This document shows positions 1 to 9,230 of a stretch of 64,000 nt of DNA, piece by piece. The number at the start of each line of letters is the position of its first letter. Within the stretch, counting starts at the first letter, position 1. The notes below the pieces were generated by a model. That model was not told the DNA's origin. It made no database searches and saw only the letters and a program-made list of their open reading frames with translations. Origin of the DNA: CAYREV01 sp964423345. Lineage in GTDB: Bacteria; Bacteroidota; Rhodothermia; Balneolales; Balneolaceae. Both the position numbers and the translations under genes were made by a program. The stretch is from NCBI GenBank assembly GCA_964423345.1, contig CAYREV010000013.1:1-64000 (forward strand), given 5' to 3'.

Positions 1-1078
1 AGGCCACCTGGGGCTCGCAGTAGGTACAGCCGGGAATATTATTGTAATTCATGGGCAACGGCTCCTCGCCGGCCAGCTTCTCTACACAGATAATACCCTC
101 GTGGGAGGCCTTGTGGGCCAGCCAGGGTCCCCCGGCAACATCGCCGATAGCGAAGATGTTATCCACCGATGTCTGCAGGTTGTCACGGTTGATCTTGATC
201 GCACCATTCTCATGTTCAACGCCAATATCGTCCAGCCCGATACCCTCCACGTTTCCGGTCACGCCTACGGCGGAAAGGACCACGTCGGCTTCGACGGTCT
301 CGGCCTTGTCGCCTTTCTTGACCGTCACTTTCACGCCGCCGCCTTTCTTCTTCTCCACCTTCTCAACGGTACTGTTGGTACGCACATCCATCCCCTTCTT
401 CTTGTATATCTTTCCGAGCTCTTTGCCCACCTCCTTGTCTTCTACAGGCACCAGGGTGTCCTGCAACTCCACAATGGTCACCTCGGTGCCGATGGAGTGG
501 TAGAAATAGGCGAATTCGACCCCGATGGCACCCGCTCCGATGATTACCATCTTTTCGGGCTGCTTCTCCAGCTGCATGGCCTTCTCGGAATCGATCACCA
601 TCTCGCCGTCAATGGGTATGTTCGGCAGCTCCCGGGGACGGGCACCGGTGGCGATAATAAAATATTTCGACTTGACCTGTTCCTGGGTCTTGTCCTTATC
701 GTCGACCACCTTGATCTGGTCTTTCGATTCAAAGACCCCTTTCCCTTCAAAGACCTCAACCTTGTTGGCCTTCATCAGGAACTGTACGCCCTTGCTCATC
801 TTGTCGGCTACATTCCGGCTGCGCTTGACCATGCCCTCGAAATCGGGGGAGTAGTCTTTCACCTTCACCCCGTAGTCGCCGGCGTTTTCAATACTTTCAT
901 ACACCTCGGCCGATCGCAAGAGGGCTTTGGTCGGTATACAGCCGATGTTGAGGCAAACCCCTCCCAAATGGCGCTTCTCTACAATAGCTGTGTTAAAACC
1001 TAGCTGGGAAGCTCTTATAGCCGCTACATATCCGCCCGGGCCGGATCCAATTACACATACATCAAATTCTTTCGCCAT
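1..1078 (-). CDS. lpdA: Dihydrolipoyl dehydrogenase (E3), C-terminus cut by window edge
   Basis: FAD-dependent E3 subunit that reoxidises dihydrolipoamide in the 2-oxoacid dehydrogenase and glycine cleavage complexes. The first 359 codons are visible. The N-terminus has the dinucleotide-binding glycines GSGPGG (residues 11-16), followed by the redox-active disulfide motif GGVCLNIGCIPTK with Cys42 and Cys47. The last visible residues read IPGCTYCEPQVA, the start of the interface domain, so about 100 residues lie outside the window. The start is the first ATG before the flavin-binding motif. It is transcribed away from the metalloprotease genes across a 489-base intergenic region. Family assignment is secure; which complex it serves cannot be told from here. 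Confidence 0.94.
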   Translation of the reverse strand, partial: MAKEFDVCVIGSGPGGYVAAIRASQLGFNTAIVEKRHLGGVCLNIGCIPTKALLRSAEVYESIENAGDYGVKVKDYSPDFEGMVKRSRNVADKMSKGVQFLMKANKVEVFEGKGVFESKDQIKVVDDKDKTQEQVKSKYFIIATGARPRELPNIPIDGEMVIDSEKAMQLEKQPEKMVIIGAGAIGVEFAYFYHSIGTEVTIVELQDTLVPVEDKEVGKELGKIYKKKGMDVRTNSTVEKVEKKKGGGVKVTVKKGDKAETVEADVVLSAVGVTGNVEGIGLDDIGVEHENGAIKINRDNLQTSVDNIFAIGDVAGGPWLAHKASHEGIICVEKLAGEEPLPMNYNNIPGCTYCEPQVA

Positions 1079-1567
1079 AATCTCTAAATAATTTGTTGGG
1101 TTATTGAATAATCGATTTTAAACGCCCCGCAGGGCTGCCTGTGATCTTATGCCAAGCTCCATACAATGATTTCTATCGGCATTCCTTCACTTCATTATTC
1201 GGTATTTTTAAAGCGCTCTAATTTAAGCATTATCACGGCAAGGTGAAAAGGCAGCTTCTACTATAATTCCGCTGCCTTTCGGAGCTGTCCACCGTGCCTC
1301 GGAATCACAATAAACAAGCAACCGTCGTGAAAGGTTCTACCATATTAAGATCATTCAAAAATATTAAATAAGCGCCTGCCCGTCTGAATTATAGCGGCCG
1401 CAATCTCCTTATAAAGGATACCACAGGATCTGCATGGTGAACACCCATGCATTCGGCAATCGAAGAAATCTGTATGCAAGCATTCTACGTATGGAGAATG
1501 CAGGGAACCAATTGGAACTGAACGCATAGGAATAGTACCGCAGGATAAATAAGGCAGATATCCATTT
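1079..1567. other. Divergent intergenic region, 489 bases
   Basis: This non-coding stretch separates two genes transcribed in opposite directions, so it should hold both promoters. I see no convincing promoter match and no small ORF with a ribosome binding site. Its one clear feature is the nested inverted repeat at 1234-1296, listed separately. Confidence 0.6.
1234..1296. other. Nested inverted repeat, possible structured RNA
   Basis: A perfect 9-base stem, AAAGGCAGC (1247-1255) with GCTGCCTTT (1271-1279), closes a 15-base loop. Outside it CACGG (1234-1238) can pair with CCGTG (1292-1296). Both flanking genes are transcribed away from this point, so an ordinary 3' terminator is not expected here. 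It could be a small RNA, the end of an unrecognised transcript or a protein-binding site. Confidence 0.4.
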
Positions 1568-2347
1568 ATGTTGTTTAAGAGAAACATAATCATATTGCTC
1601 GCGGCTTCTGTTACGGTGGCATTGCTGCAGTCCTGTAGCGAACCCACGCAGGTGGAGCAAAACCCCGAACCTGAATTTTCGCATGTGGCCAATCCGGGCA
1701 GCTCGGCCAACGACTTCCTGGCCGACTCCAATTTCACCGAGCTGGTTGTAGAGGTGGATTATATGCCGGGATACGCCCCCAATGCAGAGGCACTGGACAG
1801 CCTGGAGGCTTTTTTCCAGCAGAGGCTCCACAAGCAGTCCGTCACCATCAAAAGCCCGGAACAGGTGCCCTCGGGCGGACAGGATACCTACAGTGCCAAT
1901 GAGATCCGCAACATGGAGAATGAGTACCGCTCCACCTTTACCGAAGGCGACCGCCTGGCCGCCTACATGATTATCGTCGACGGCAACTATTCCGAACGGC
2001 AGCTGCTGGGTATAGCCTACTACAATACGTCCAACGCATTTTTCGGTCCCGCCTACGAGGAGGCCAGCGGCGGTATCGGTCCCCCCACCCGCTACCAGAT
2101 AGAGGCTATCTCCTTTCGGCATGAGTTCGGGCATCTTTTCGGACTGGTCGACATACCCGGATCGGGAACGGAAATGCAGACGCCCCACCGGGACGAAGAG
2201 CACGGAAACCACTGCGACAATGATCAGTGCCTGATGTACTACGCCTCCCAGCGAACCGACCTGGTGGCCAATAATATTTCAGGCGAAGAGATCACCCCTT
2301 TGGACGCCAACTGCAAGGCCGACCTTCAGGCCAACGGTGGAAAATAA
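1568..2347 (+). CDS. Lipoprotein metalloprotease, archaemetzincin-like (copy 1)
   Basis: Predicted outer-envelope lipoprotein of 259 residues; a hydrophobic signal ends in the lipobox LLQSC (Cys24). The C-terminal half carries the zincin motif HEFGH (186-190) and, about 25 residues on, HCDNDQCLM (216-224). That spacing of C-x4-C-x-M recalls the archaemetzincin signature, but there the HC pair follows HExxHxxG directly, while here a segment of about 22 residues (containing HRDEEHGN) is inserted. Proteins of this type in Bacteroidota are usually called membrane metalloprotease. The final cysteine (Cys250) is retained. A paralogue follows 34 bases downstream, so the pair is probably one transcript. 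Substrate unknown; protease activity is inferred from the zinc motif. Confidence 0.75.
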   Translation: MLFKRNIIILLAASVTVALLQSCSEPTQVEQNPEPEFSHVANPGSSANDFLADSNFTELVVEVDYMPGYAPNAEALDSLEAFFQQRLHKQSVTIKSPEQVPSGGQDTYSANEIRNMENEYRSTFTEGDRLAAYMIIVDGNYSERQLLGIAYYNTSNAFFGPAYEEASGGIGPPTRYQIEAISFRHEFGHLFGLVDIPGSGTEMQTPHRDEEHGNHCDNDQCLMYYASQRTDLVANNISGEEITPLDANCKADLQANGGK

Positions 2348-2381
2348 ATTAACCGTTAACCAACATTTTAATACCTCTGAC

Positions 2382-3152
2382 ATGAACACTTTTCGACGAA
2401 CGCTCCTCCCGCTGCTGGTTCTTCTGTTTTCCGCAATGCTGTATAGCTGTGTGGACACCAGCACGGGGCCCGACAACGAATTCACTCCCGAATTTAACCA
2501 CAAGGTGGCCCCCGGCGACTCGGCCAAGTCTTTTTTGGAGGGCGACCAGTACTCCGCCCTGGAGCTTGAAATCGACTACATGCCCGGACATAAACCCACG
2601 CAGGCAGGGCTGGACAGCCTGAAAACATTTCTGCAGCAGCACCTGAACAAGCAGACCATCACCTTTCGAACGCCCACGGAGGTCCCCTCCGGCGGACAGT
2701 CCGCCTACACCGCCAGCGATATCCGGTCTCTGGAAGATCAGCACCGGGACCATTTCTCCGAACGAACTTCGACGCTGCAGGCCTATTTCCTGATCGTCGA
2801 TGGGGAGTTTGAGCAGTCAAACGTGCTGGGCATAGCTTACTGGAACACTTCGATGGCCTTTTTCGGGCAGACTATCGAGGAGGTCAGCTCGGGCATCGGG
2901 GCACCTCCGGAAGAGAAGATTGAGGGGACTGTTTTCCGGCATGAGTTCGGCCACAATATGGGCCTGGTCGGCAACGGAACCCCCACGGTGAGCGATCACA
3001 AGACCGATGGTTCGGCCCACTGTACGGAAGACGGCTGCCTGATGGAACCCGCGGTCGAAACCGCCAACTTCTTTGCCAACACTTTTGATGGAAACATCCC
3101 CGACCTGCTGCAGTTCTGCAACGAAGACCTGGATGCCAACGGGGCAAAATAA
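2382..3152 (+). CDS. Lipoprotein metalloprotease, archaemetzincin-like (copy 2)
   Basis: Tandem paralogue of the upstream gene, 256 residues with the same layout: lipobox MLYSC (Cys23), conserved block EIDYMPG (63-69), the shared block VPSGGQ (101-106), zinc motif HEFGH (187-191) and HCTEDGCLM (213-221). The insertion between the zinc helix and the cysteine pair is shorter than in copy 1 and lacks its HRDEEHG run, so the two may differ in specificity. I start at the ATG at 2382 rather than an in-frame codon at 2337, because only the later start gives an N-terminal lipoprotein signal. The gene ends at a hairpin shared with the convergent neighbour. Catalysis is inferred, not shown. Confidence 0.75.
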   Translation: MNTFRRTLLPLLVLLFSAMLYSCVDTSTGPDNEFTPEFNHKVAPGDSAKSFLEGDQYSALELEIDYMPGHKPTQAGLDSLKTFLQQHLNKQTITFRTPTEVPSGGQSAYTASDIRSLEDQHRDHFSERTSTLQAYFLIVDGEFEQSNVLGIAYWNTSMAFFGQTIEEVSSGIGAPPEEKIEGTVFRHEFGHNMGLVGNGTPTVSDHKTDGSAHCTEDGCLMEPAVETANFFANTFDGNIPDLLQFCNEDLDANGAK

Positions 3153-3170
3153 TGTTTAGGTTTGCAGAAG

Positions 3171-3199
3171 GAGTCCCGGACCTCTAATCCCCGGGACTC
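3171..3199. terminator. Bidirectional terminator hairpin
   Basis: A perfect 9-base stem, GAGTCCCGG (3171-3179) with CCGGGACTC (3191-3199), around an 11-base loop. It lies between two convergent genes and reaches the stop codon of the minus-strand gene. There is no long U tract on either side, so its strength is uncertain. Confidence 0.55.
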
Positions 3200-3770
3200 A
3201 TAACTCTATAGTTTCGGTCAGCCTTCCGTTGCGATAATATTCCGACATCACCTTCTGCCCCTTTTCGTTCCAGCGTGCCCGTTCGCCGTGCAGCCGGCTG
3301 AAGCGATAGCTTTCCCGTCCCTTCAGTGAACCGTCCCGGTACCAGATCTTGGTCACCCCGTGAAGCTCATTGTTCTCGTTGTAGTGGACCAATGCCTTCA
3401 GCTGCCCGTTTTTGAACCACTCTTTGGTGATGCCCCCGTATGATTCAAAACTTTTGCGGCCTGTTTTATACCACTCTACATGCCCTATAATTTTGCCCTT
3501 GCCCCCATCGCCCACGATGATCCTGGATTTTTTATGTCCCGAGCGATAGTAATAGATTACCACTTCGGGATAGCCGTCATTGTATATGGCCTCTTTAGAC
3601 AGTTCACCGGAATCGTAATGAAAACTTCGCAACCCTTCGAAGGGCGTGTCGGTACCGGGCTTCATATACCGGTAATGCAGCAAGACCGTGTCGTGGCCAA
3701 TATTTTGCCCATCCCTACAGCCGGTACCTGCAAGCAACAGGATCCAGCCAAAAACGATATAAGTTCTCAT
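3198..3770 (-). CDS. MORN-variant (YwqK-like) repeat lipoprotein
   Basis: Protein of 190 residues with a short hydrophobic leader and a candidate lipid-anchoring Cys18 (context LAGTGC, not a perfect lipobox). The rest is built of repeats of about 20-25 residues with the pattern Y-x-x-G-x-x-K plus an aromatic residue, for example WYKTGRKSFES, WFKNGQLKALVHY, WYRDGSLKGRESY and YYRNGRLTE. This is the MORN_2 repeat, annotated in databases as YwqK family antitoxin. No partner toxin is next to it, so I read it as an extracytoplasmic repeat protein of unknown role. It is convergent with the metalloprotease pair. Confidence 0.65.
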   Translation of the reverse strand: MRTYIVFGWILLLAGTGCRDGQNIGHDTVLLHYRYMKPGTDTPFEGLRSFHYDSGELSKEAIYNDGYPEVVIYYYRSGHKKSRIIVGDGGKGKIIGHVEWYKTGRKSFESYGGITKEWFKNGQLKALVHYNENNELHGVTKIWYRDGSLKGRESYRFSRLHGERARWNEKGQKVMSEYYRNGRLTETIEL

Positions 3771-3871
3771 ACGCTTCCCCCGAAAAGTTTTTGCTTAGAG
3801 GAATTAAGCAACAATAGATTGGATAAACAAGGCTTAAGTGCCGGGAGAGATGGAATCGAGACAAGAAGGCA

Positions 3872-5491
3872 TCAACCCTGCTTGAACTTATACAGCTTAT
3901 CGGCTCCCACCTTGTCCTCCCCCTGGCTGAGGGCGTAGGCGCTGTCGAACAGTACGATGGGGTTGCCCTCCATGTCATTGGTTACATGGGTCGAGTAGCT
4001 GTTCTCAAGCTTCTCAATGATATCCTCCCTCTCGTTGGGAAGCCAACGCGCCGAGTGGTAGGATACATCCGACATGTTCAGCTCGCAGTTGTACTCCGTT
4101 TTCATCCGGTGTTTCACCACATCGAACTGCAGGGCACCTACGGTACCCAGCAAGAGCTCGTTGCCTACGCCGTGGGGAACCTCAAATACATGCACCACTC
4201 CCTCCTCGGCCAGTTGCTTGAGCCCTTCGCGCAGCTGTTTCCGCTTGAAGGGGTCCTTGGTCGATGCTTTCCTGAAATGTTCGGGGGTAAAGAGGGGAAT
4301 CACATTGAAACGAACCGGGCTGCCGCTGTATATGGTGGTCCCTATGCGAAAGGAGCCCGGGTTGAACAGCGATACGATATCACCGGGATAGGCTTCCTCC
4401 AGGATATGGCGCTCGTCGCCCATCAGGGTATGCGGGGTCGACATCTTTATTTTTCGATCTGTTTCATCGCCGGCCTGCTGTACCTGCAGTCCACGCCGGA
4501 ACTTGCCGGAGGTGATGCGGACAAAAGCGGCGCAGTCTCTATGGTCGGGATTCATGTTGGCCTGCAGCTTGAACACAAAGCCGGAGAAATCTTCGGTCAG
4601 CCCCCATTCGGAGCCCTGCTCGTCATCATAGGGCTGCGGGGGATTGGCCAGCTCGGAAAAATACTCCAGGAACACGTCCAGCCCGAAGTTGTTCAGGGCC
4701 GAGCCGAAGAACATGGGCGTGCACTTCCCGTTTTGGTAGTCATCCATATCCATGGAGTCAAAGAGGTCTTCGGTAAGCATAATCTCTTCCCGGAACCGCT
4801 CTTTCTCCGCCTGCGACATGGTGGCTTTCTCCAGCCCCTCTTCCAGATCATAGGCCTTCTTACCCGCCTTCTTGGTCCCGTGCTCCTCCTTTTGCAGCAG
4901 GTAAAGCTTCTTGCTGATCAGGTCGTAGATACCCTGGAAATCCTTTCCGTATCCCAGTGGCCAGGAGGCAGGTACCGGCTCGATACCGAGCTGGTTCTCT
5001 ACGTTGCTCATGATCTCCAGCGGTTCCATACCCGGACGGTCGCACTTGTTGACAAAGGTAATGATCGGAATCTCCCGCATCTTACATACTTCAAAAAGCT
5101 TTTCGGTCTGCTCCTCGACTCCCTTGGCCACGTCGATCACCATCAGGGCGGTATCGGCGGCAACAAGGGTTCGCAGGGTATCTTCAGAAAAATCCTTGTG
5201 GCCGGGGGTGTCCAGAAGGTTGTACTTGATATCGTCTTTTTCAAAACGGAGCACCGACGAGGTTACCGAAATACCCCGCTCCTTTTCGATAGCCATCCAG
5301 TCGGATGCAGCATAACGGGAAGCTTTGCGTTGTCGAATGGATCCCGCCTCGTGGATAGCGCCTCCATACAGCAACAGCTTTTCGGTAAGGGTGGTCTTAC
5401 CGGCATCGGGGTGAGAAATGATGGCAAAGGTTCTTCGCCGCCGGGCCTCTTTCTCAATTTCCTGTTTAAGGTTTGTAGCTGTATCGGGCAT
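3872..5491 (-). CDS. prfC: Peptide chain release factor 3 (RF3)
   Basis: Translational GTPase of 539 residues that recycles RF1/RF2 from the ribosome after termination. The G domain shows the G1 loop SHPDAGKTT, switch I EKERGISVTSS, G3 DTPGHKDFSEDT and G4 NKCDRP. DFSEDT after the G3 motif is typical of RF3 rather than EF-G. The length fits the family, which lacks the EF-G domains IV and V. The ATG at 5491 directly precedes a short helical leader as in other RF3 proteins. The gene stands alone, with 240 non-coding bases upstream. A long open frame on the opposite strand is a shadow of it. Confidence 0.96.
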   Translation of the reverse strand: MPDTATNLKQEIEKEARRRRTFAIISHPDAGKTTLTEKLLLYGGAIHEAGSIRQRKASRYAASDWMAIEKERGISVTSSVLRFEKDDIKYNLLDTPGHKDFSEDTLRTLVAADTALMVIDVAKGVEEQTEKLFEVCKMREIPIITFVNKCDRPGMEPLEIMSNVENQLGIEPVPASWPLGYGKDFQGIYDLISKKLYLLQKEEHGTKKAGKKAYDLEEGLEKATMSQAEKERFREEIMLTEDLFDSMDMDDYQNGKCTPMFFGSALNNFGLDVFLEYFSELANPPQPYDDEQGSEWGLTEDFSGFVFKLQANMNPDHRDCAAFVRITSGKFRRGLQVQQAGDETDRKIKMSTPHTLMGDERHILEEAYPGDIVSLFNPGSFRIGTTIYSGSPVRFNVIPLFTPEHFRKASTKDPFKRKQLREGLKQLAEEGVVHVFEVPHGVGNELLLGTVGALQFDVVKHRMKTEYNCELNMSDVSYHSARWLPNEREDIIEKLENSYSTHVTNDMEGNPIVLFDSAYALSQGEDKVGADKLYKFKQG

Positions 5492-5731
5492 AAACGGTCC
5501 TATTCTTACTCAAATGGTTAAAAACGTTCGCCGGTAAAACGACCCTCAGGTTTACCCCTGTATGGGAACAGCGGCCGAACGGGCTCAATCAAAGGCCAGC
5601 AACCTGCGCTCCCGGGGCTTAAATGCCGTTCCAATCAACAAACGCTTCAAAAGACGCTTAAGATACGAATTTGACGGCGTTATGTCATCTTTGCGCTCTG
5701 CAAAAATACCGGGGAGTCGGCCGAAAGGATC

Positions 5732-6598
5732 CTAGAACAAATTAAGCTGCTCGTCCTGCCTTTCGACGGGCCAGGCCGGCATGGGCTGCATCTCAATGAG
5801 TTCCGAGAGAATCTGGTGAAACCTGCGGGCTATGGAAGGCTGCCCTTTGCGGTCGGGCGAATGGGTGAAGATGTAGGGATGCAACCCCTCCCTGATCCAG
5901 TCGGCAACAATAATTGCCCACTCTTTCAGGTAGGGTTCGTTGTTGAGGGCGTCGTTGGCCCCCACGAAACGCACGAACGGACGGGAGCCGGTGGTCTCAA
6001 AACGCACGGGCACCTTCGGCTTCTTCTTCTGGGCCTCGATAACGGAAGGCTCCTGTGAGTTCATAGAATGGAGCTTTCGGCTATCAAAGATTACGCGATC
6101 CACATTATAGCTCTTGAGCAGCCTGTTCAGCCTGTTTTCCACCTTGCCGTGATCAAAAAAACCGGGATGCCTCACCTCTACCGCATAGCTGTAGGCGTGG
6201 GGCAAAAAAGCCAGCAGCTCTTCGAGACGGCCGAACTCCTCCGGGGTAAAACGGGGGGGAAGCTGGATATGAAAAGGCCCCAGCCGCTCTGTGATGGGGT
6301 CGAAGGTCTCCAGAAACTCCAGGATCCTCTCTTCCACATTATGCAGGAGGTGATCGTGCGTGATAGTCCGGTGAAACTTGAAACAGAACTTGAAGCCGTC
6401 GGGGGTCTTCCCGGCCCATCGCCGAACCGTCTTATCATCCGGCACATTGTAAAAAGTGGTATTGCCCTCTACCGTATTGAATACGGACGCATACTGCGGC
6501 AGGTAATCATCCTGTTTGGCGTCGTCGGTAAAAAAGGCACCCACCCACTCTTTCAGGCTCCAGCCGGTACAACCGATATGATATTTTGTTATGGCCAT
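5732..6598 (-). CDS. DUF72 family protein (YecE-like)
   Basis: TIM-barrel protein of about 288 residues of the DUF72 family; the biochemical function is not established. Diagnostic features are the N-terminal IGCTGWSL, EGNTTFYNVP, FHIQLPPRFTPE, the VEVRHPGFF block and a C-terminal QLNLF. I place the start at the ATG at 6598, immediately before the conserved IGC strand. An in-frame ATG at 6661 would add 21 residues not usual for the family, though it cannot be excluded. It is divergent from the symporter gene, with which it shares a short upstream region. Confidence 0.85.
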   Translation of the reverse strand: MAITKYHIGCTGWSLKEWVGAFFTDDAKQDDYLPQYASVFNTVEGNTTFYNVPDDKTVRRWAGKTPDGFKFCFKFHRTITHDHLLHNVEERILEFLETFDPITERLGPFHIQLPPRFTPEEFGRLEELLAFLPHAYSYAVEVRHPGFFDHGKVENRLNRLLKSYNVDRVIFDSRKLHSMNSQEPSVIEAQKKKPKVPVRFETTGSRPFVRFVGANDALNNEPYLKEWAIIVADWIREGLHPYIFTHSPDRKGQPSIARRFHQILSELIEMQPMPAWPVERQDEQLNLF

Positions 6599-6726
6599 AT
6601 CATTTTCTTTCACTTCCACTATACGTAATAAACCTGATTTGTGAGTAATAGGCAACGCCATCCGGCCAGGGTTTGCACTCCTTGGAATGAATTCTATATT
6701 AGTTCACATTCACTGCCAACAATTAC

Positions 6727-8472
6727 ATGCCTATGCATTTTTCTTTTCCGGATTACCTGGTGATGGGTGCCTACCTGCTATTGCTCGTGGGTGTGGCTGT
6801 AGCCGCCCGGCGCAGGGGACAGGAATCGCTGGAGGATTTCTTTACGGGAGGGAAGAACCTGCCCTGGTGGCTGGTGGGTATTTCCATGGTGGCTACCACT
6901 TTTGCCGCAGATACCCCCTTGGCCGTCACCGGCATCGTGGCCAGTGAAGGGGTGGCGGGCAACTGGATCTGGTGGAATTTCATGTTCTCGGGGCTGTTCA
7001 CGGTTTTCCTATATGCAAAACTCTGGAAGAGGGCCGATGTAATCACCGATGTGGAATTTATCGAGCTGCGCTACGGGGGGAAACCCGCCGGCATCCTCCG
7101 CGGCTTCCGGGCGCTCTACCTGGCGTTCCCCATCAACTGTATTATCCTGGGATGGGTCACCGTAGGCATGGCTAAAATTCTGACCGTGGTTACCGGGGCG
7201 GACCAATGGATGGTCATCGTGGCGCTGTACCTGCTCATAGGCATCTATATCGCCCTTTCAGGGCTTTGGGGGGTAGTCGTCACCGACTTTATACAGTTCA
7301 TCATAGCCATGGGCGGCTCTATTCTCCTCGCCTGGCTTGCAGTCGACCATGTAGGGGGACTGGACCGCCTGCACGCCAGGCTGGTAACGGAATACGGGGC
7401 CGAGCCCTGGGTTTTGAGCTTCAACCCCTTTTCCAACCCTGAGATTCTGACCGCCACGGCCCTGGTCTGGGTGGGTATGATGTGGTGGGCATCCTGGTAT
7501 CCCGGAGCCGAACCGGGCGGCGGGGGCTATATAGCCCAGCGTATGTTTTCGGCCAAAGATGAACAGAATGCCGTCGGGGGAACCCTGCTTTTCAACGTCG
7601 CCCACTACGCCCTTCGTCCCTGGCCCTGGATCCTGGTCGCGCTGGTATCGATGATCGTCTACCCGAACCTGGCTGACAAGGAAACCGGGTACCCGCTTCT
7701 GATGCTCGATCTCCTGCCCTCAGGCCTGCTGGGGCTGCTGGCCGTCGCTTTCCTTTCCGCTTTCGTCTCCACTGTATCCACCCACCTGAACTGGGGAGCC
7801 TCCTATGTAGTCAACGATTTCTACAAGCGCTTCTACAAGCCACCCCATCATTTTGAAACCGGCGAGAAAGCGGAAGAACATTACGTATGGATCTCCCGCC
7901 TTGCCACTCTTCTCATCATGGGCCTGGCCATCCTGGTATCCTATTTCTTCGATACCGTCAAGGGCGGATGGGAAGCCATCCTCTCCATCGGTGCGGGCAC
8001 GGGGCTGGTATTTATGCTGCGCTGGTTCTGGTGGCGCATCAATGCGTGGAGCGAGATAGCCGCAATGGTTGCGGCGGCTGTCGGCAGCTTTTCCGCCCCG
8101 CTGTTCGGGTACGACGATTTTGCCTCCAAAATGATCTTTACCACGCTTTTTTCTACCGCCTGCTGGATTAGCGTCACCTACCTGACGGCACCCGAATCGG
8201 AGGAGACGCTGCGGAAGTTCTTCAACCGCGTTCAGCCCGGCGGGCCCGGATGGAAACAGTTCACCGGAGAAGGAAAAGCAGCCGAACCGATATGGCCCGC
8301 CCTCATCAAGGTTGCACTTGCCGCTCTCTCCATCATCGGCTTCCTCTATGGCATGGGGCAGGTATTCTTCGGTTCGCTGATTTGGGGCTCTCTCCTTATC
8401 GCAGCTGCCATACTCATCCTCTATTACATTGTTTCACAGCTTACGGGCAGCCGGTCGGAACCCGGCCGATAA
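6727..8472 (+). CDS. Sodium:solute symporter family transporter
   Basis: Integral inner-membrane transporter of 581 residues with about 13-14 hydrophobic segments and the organisation of the SSS (LeuT-fold) family, which couples sodium entry to uptake of sugars, amino acids, vitamins or other small solutes. Family hallmarks are the N-terminal EDFFTGGKNLPWW segment, an unwound TM1-like SMVATTFAAD, and the FLSAFVSTVSTHLNWG segment, whose serines and threonine resemble the second sodium site. Substrate cannot be read from the sequence. The gene ends 8 bases before the convergent hydroxylase-like gene. A second ATG two codons on is an alternative start. Confidence 0.88.
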   Translation: MPMHFSFPDYLVMGAYLLLLVGVAVAARRRGQESLEDFFTGGKNLPWWLVGISMVATTFAADTPLAVTGIVASEGVAGNWIWWNFMFSGLFTVFLYAKLWKRADVITDVEFIELRYGGKPAGILRGFRALYLAFPINCIILGWVTVGMAKILTVVTGADQWMVIVALYLLIGIYIALSGLWGVVVTDFIQFIIAMGGSILLAWLAVDHVGGLDRLHARLVTEYGAEPWVLSFNPFSNPEILTATALVWVGMMWWASWYPGAEPGGGGYIAQRMFSAKDEQNAVGGTLLFNVAHYALRPWPWILVALVSMIVYPNLADKETGYPLLMLDLLPSGLLGLLAVAFLSAFVSTVSTHLNWGASYVVNDFYKRFYKPPHHFETGEKAEEHYVWISRLATLLIMGLAILVSYFFDTVKGGWEAILSIGAGTGLVFMLRWFWWRINAWSEIAAMVAAAVGSFSAPLFGYDDFASKMIFTTLFSTACWISVTYLTAPESEETLRKFFNRVQPGGPGWKQFTGEGKAAEPIWPALIKVALAALSIIGFLYGMGQVFFGSLIWGSLLIAAAILILYYIVSQLTGSRSEPGR

Positions 8473-8480
8473 CGCCGCTT

Positions 8481-9104
8481 TCAATCTTCCGGGGGCATCG
8501 TCCGGAACACACGGTCCCACAGGGTGGTGGAAACCCCAAACGCTCTTTCCGGATACTTGTAGTGGTGCAGGGCATGATGCCTGTACTGGGTCTTGAGATA
8601 GGAGGGCACCTTTCTTTTATGTACGCTGTAATGGATGTAGGTGTAAATCAGGTAGCCCGTCATGAATCCCGGCATGAAAACATACACCAGCTCACCGAGA
8701 AAGGCCAGGAATCCCAAATACAGCATGGTTACGATTATAAGTCCGGGTATGGGCGGCATGATAAGCCGTTCTTTGTCCCTCGGGTACTCATGGTGAATGC
8801 CGTGCAGGGTATAGGCGAGGCGATCAGCCCACTCCGATTCCGGAAAGTATTCGTCGATATGGTTGATATACCGGTGGAAGAAATATTCGAAAAAGGTCCA
8901 AAAAAACAGGGCTCCCACGTAAATCATTGCACCGTCCCAGAAGGTTTCCACCACGCCCCGGCTGTACCCTACGTAAAGAAGGCCGGCCAGTATACACAGG
9001 TACACCGTAGCCGAAACCCGCGCCGGCGCCCTGGTCATATACTCAAGAAAGGGGTTCTTGAATATCTGCCCCCGTCCGCTATGTTTTATTTCCCTTTTAC
9101 TCAT
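8481..9104 (-). CDS. Fatty acid hydroxylase / sterol desaturase superfamily membrane protein
   Basis: Membrane di-iron enzyme candidate of 207 residues. Four hydrophobic segments are interrupted by the histidine clusters of the superfamily: FFHRYINH, HGIHHEYP, HYSVH and HHALHHY. These would bind two irons in the cytoplasmic face. Architecture and size resemble the catalytic domain of fatty acid 2-hydroxylases more than large sterol desaturases, so lipid alpha-hydroxylation (sphingolipid or fatty acid) is a reasonable guess, not a demonstrated role. It stands alone, convergent with the symporter gene. Confidence 0.82.
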   Translation of the reverse strand: MSKREIKHSGRGQIFKNPFLEYMTRAPARVSATVYLCILAGLLYVGYSRGVVETFWDGAMIYVGALFFWTFFEYFFHRYINHIDEYFPESEWADRLAYTLHGIHHEYPRDKERLIMPPIPGLIIVTMLYLGFLAFLGELVYVFMPGFMTGYLIYTYIHYSVHKRKVPSYLKTQYRHHALHHYKYPERAFGVSTTLWDRVFRTMPPED

Positions 9105-9230
9105 AGCTGCTGCCCTTTAATTCCAGGATGTTTAATCAGCATATTTTCTTACGGCAGTCCGGGAAACTGCCTCTTAGTTACTGTTATTAAACAAATTATA
9201 CAAATTATCCATTTAAAAACACGGCCTCTT

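Noticed and set aside
3198..3770. Antitoxin of a toxin-antitoxin pair (YwqK label)
   Set aside because: No small toxin gene lies beside it and the protein has an export signal; only the repeat type is shared.
3986..5521. A 511-codon open frame on the strand opposite prfC
   Set aside because: It is a shadow of a highly conserved gene: composition follows the complementary codons, no domain is recognisable, and prfC is complete.
5492..5731. Possible SRP RNA or 6S RNA upstream of prfC
   Set aside because: The segment has some self-complementarity, but the conserved SRP core motif is absent and no long two-armed hairpin typical of 6S RNA could be drawn.
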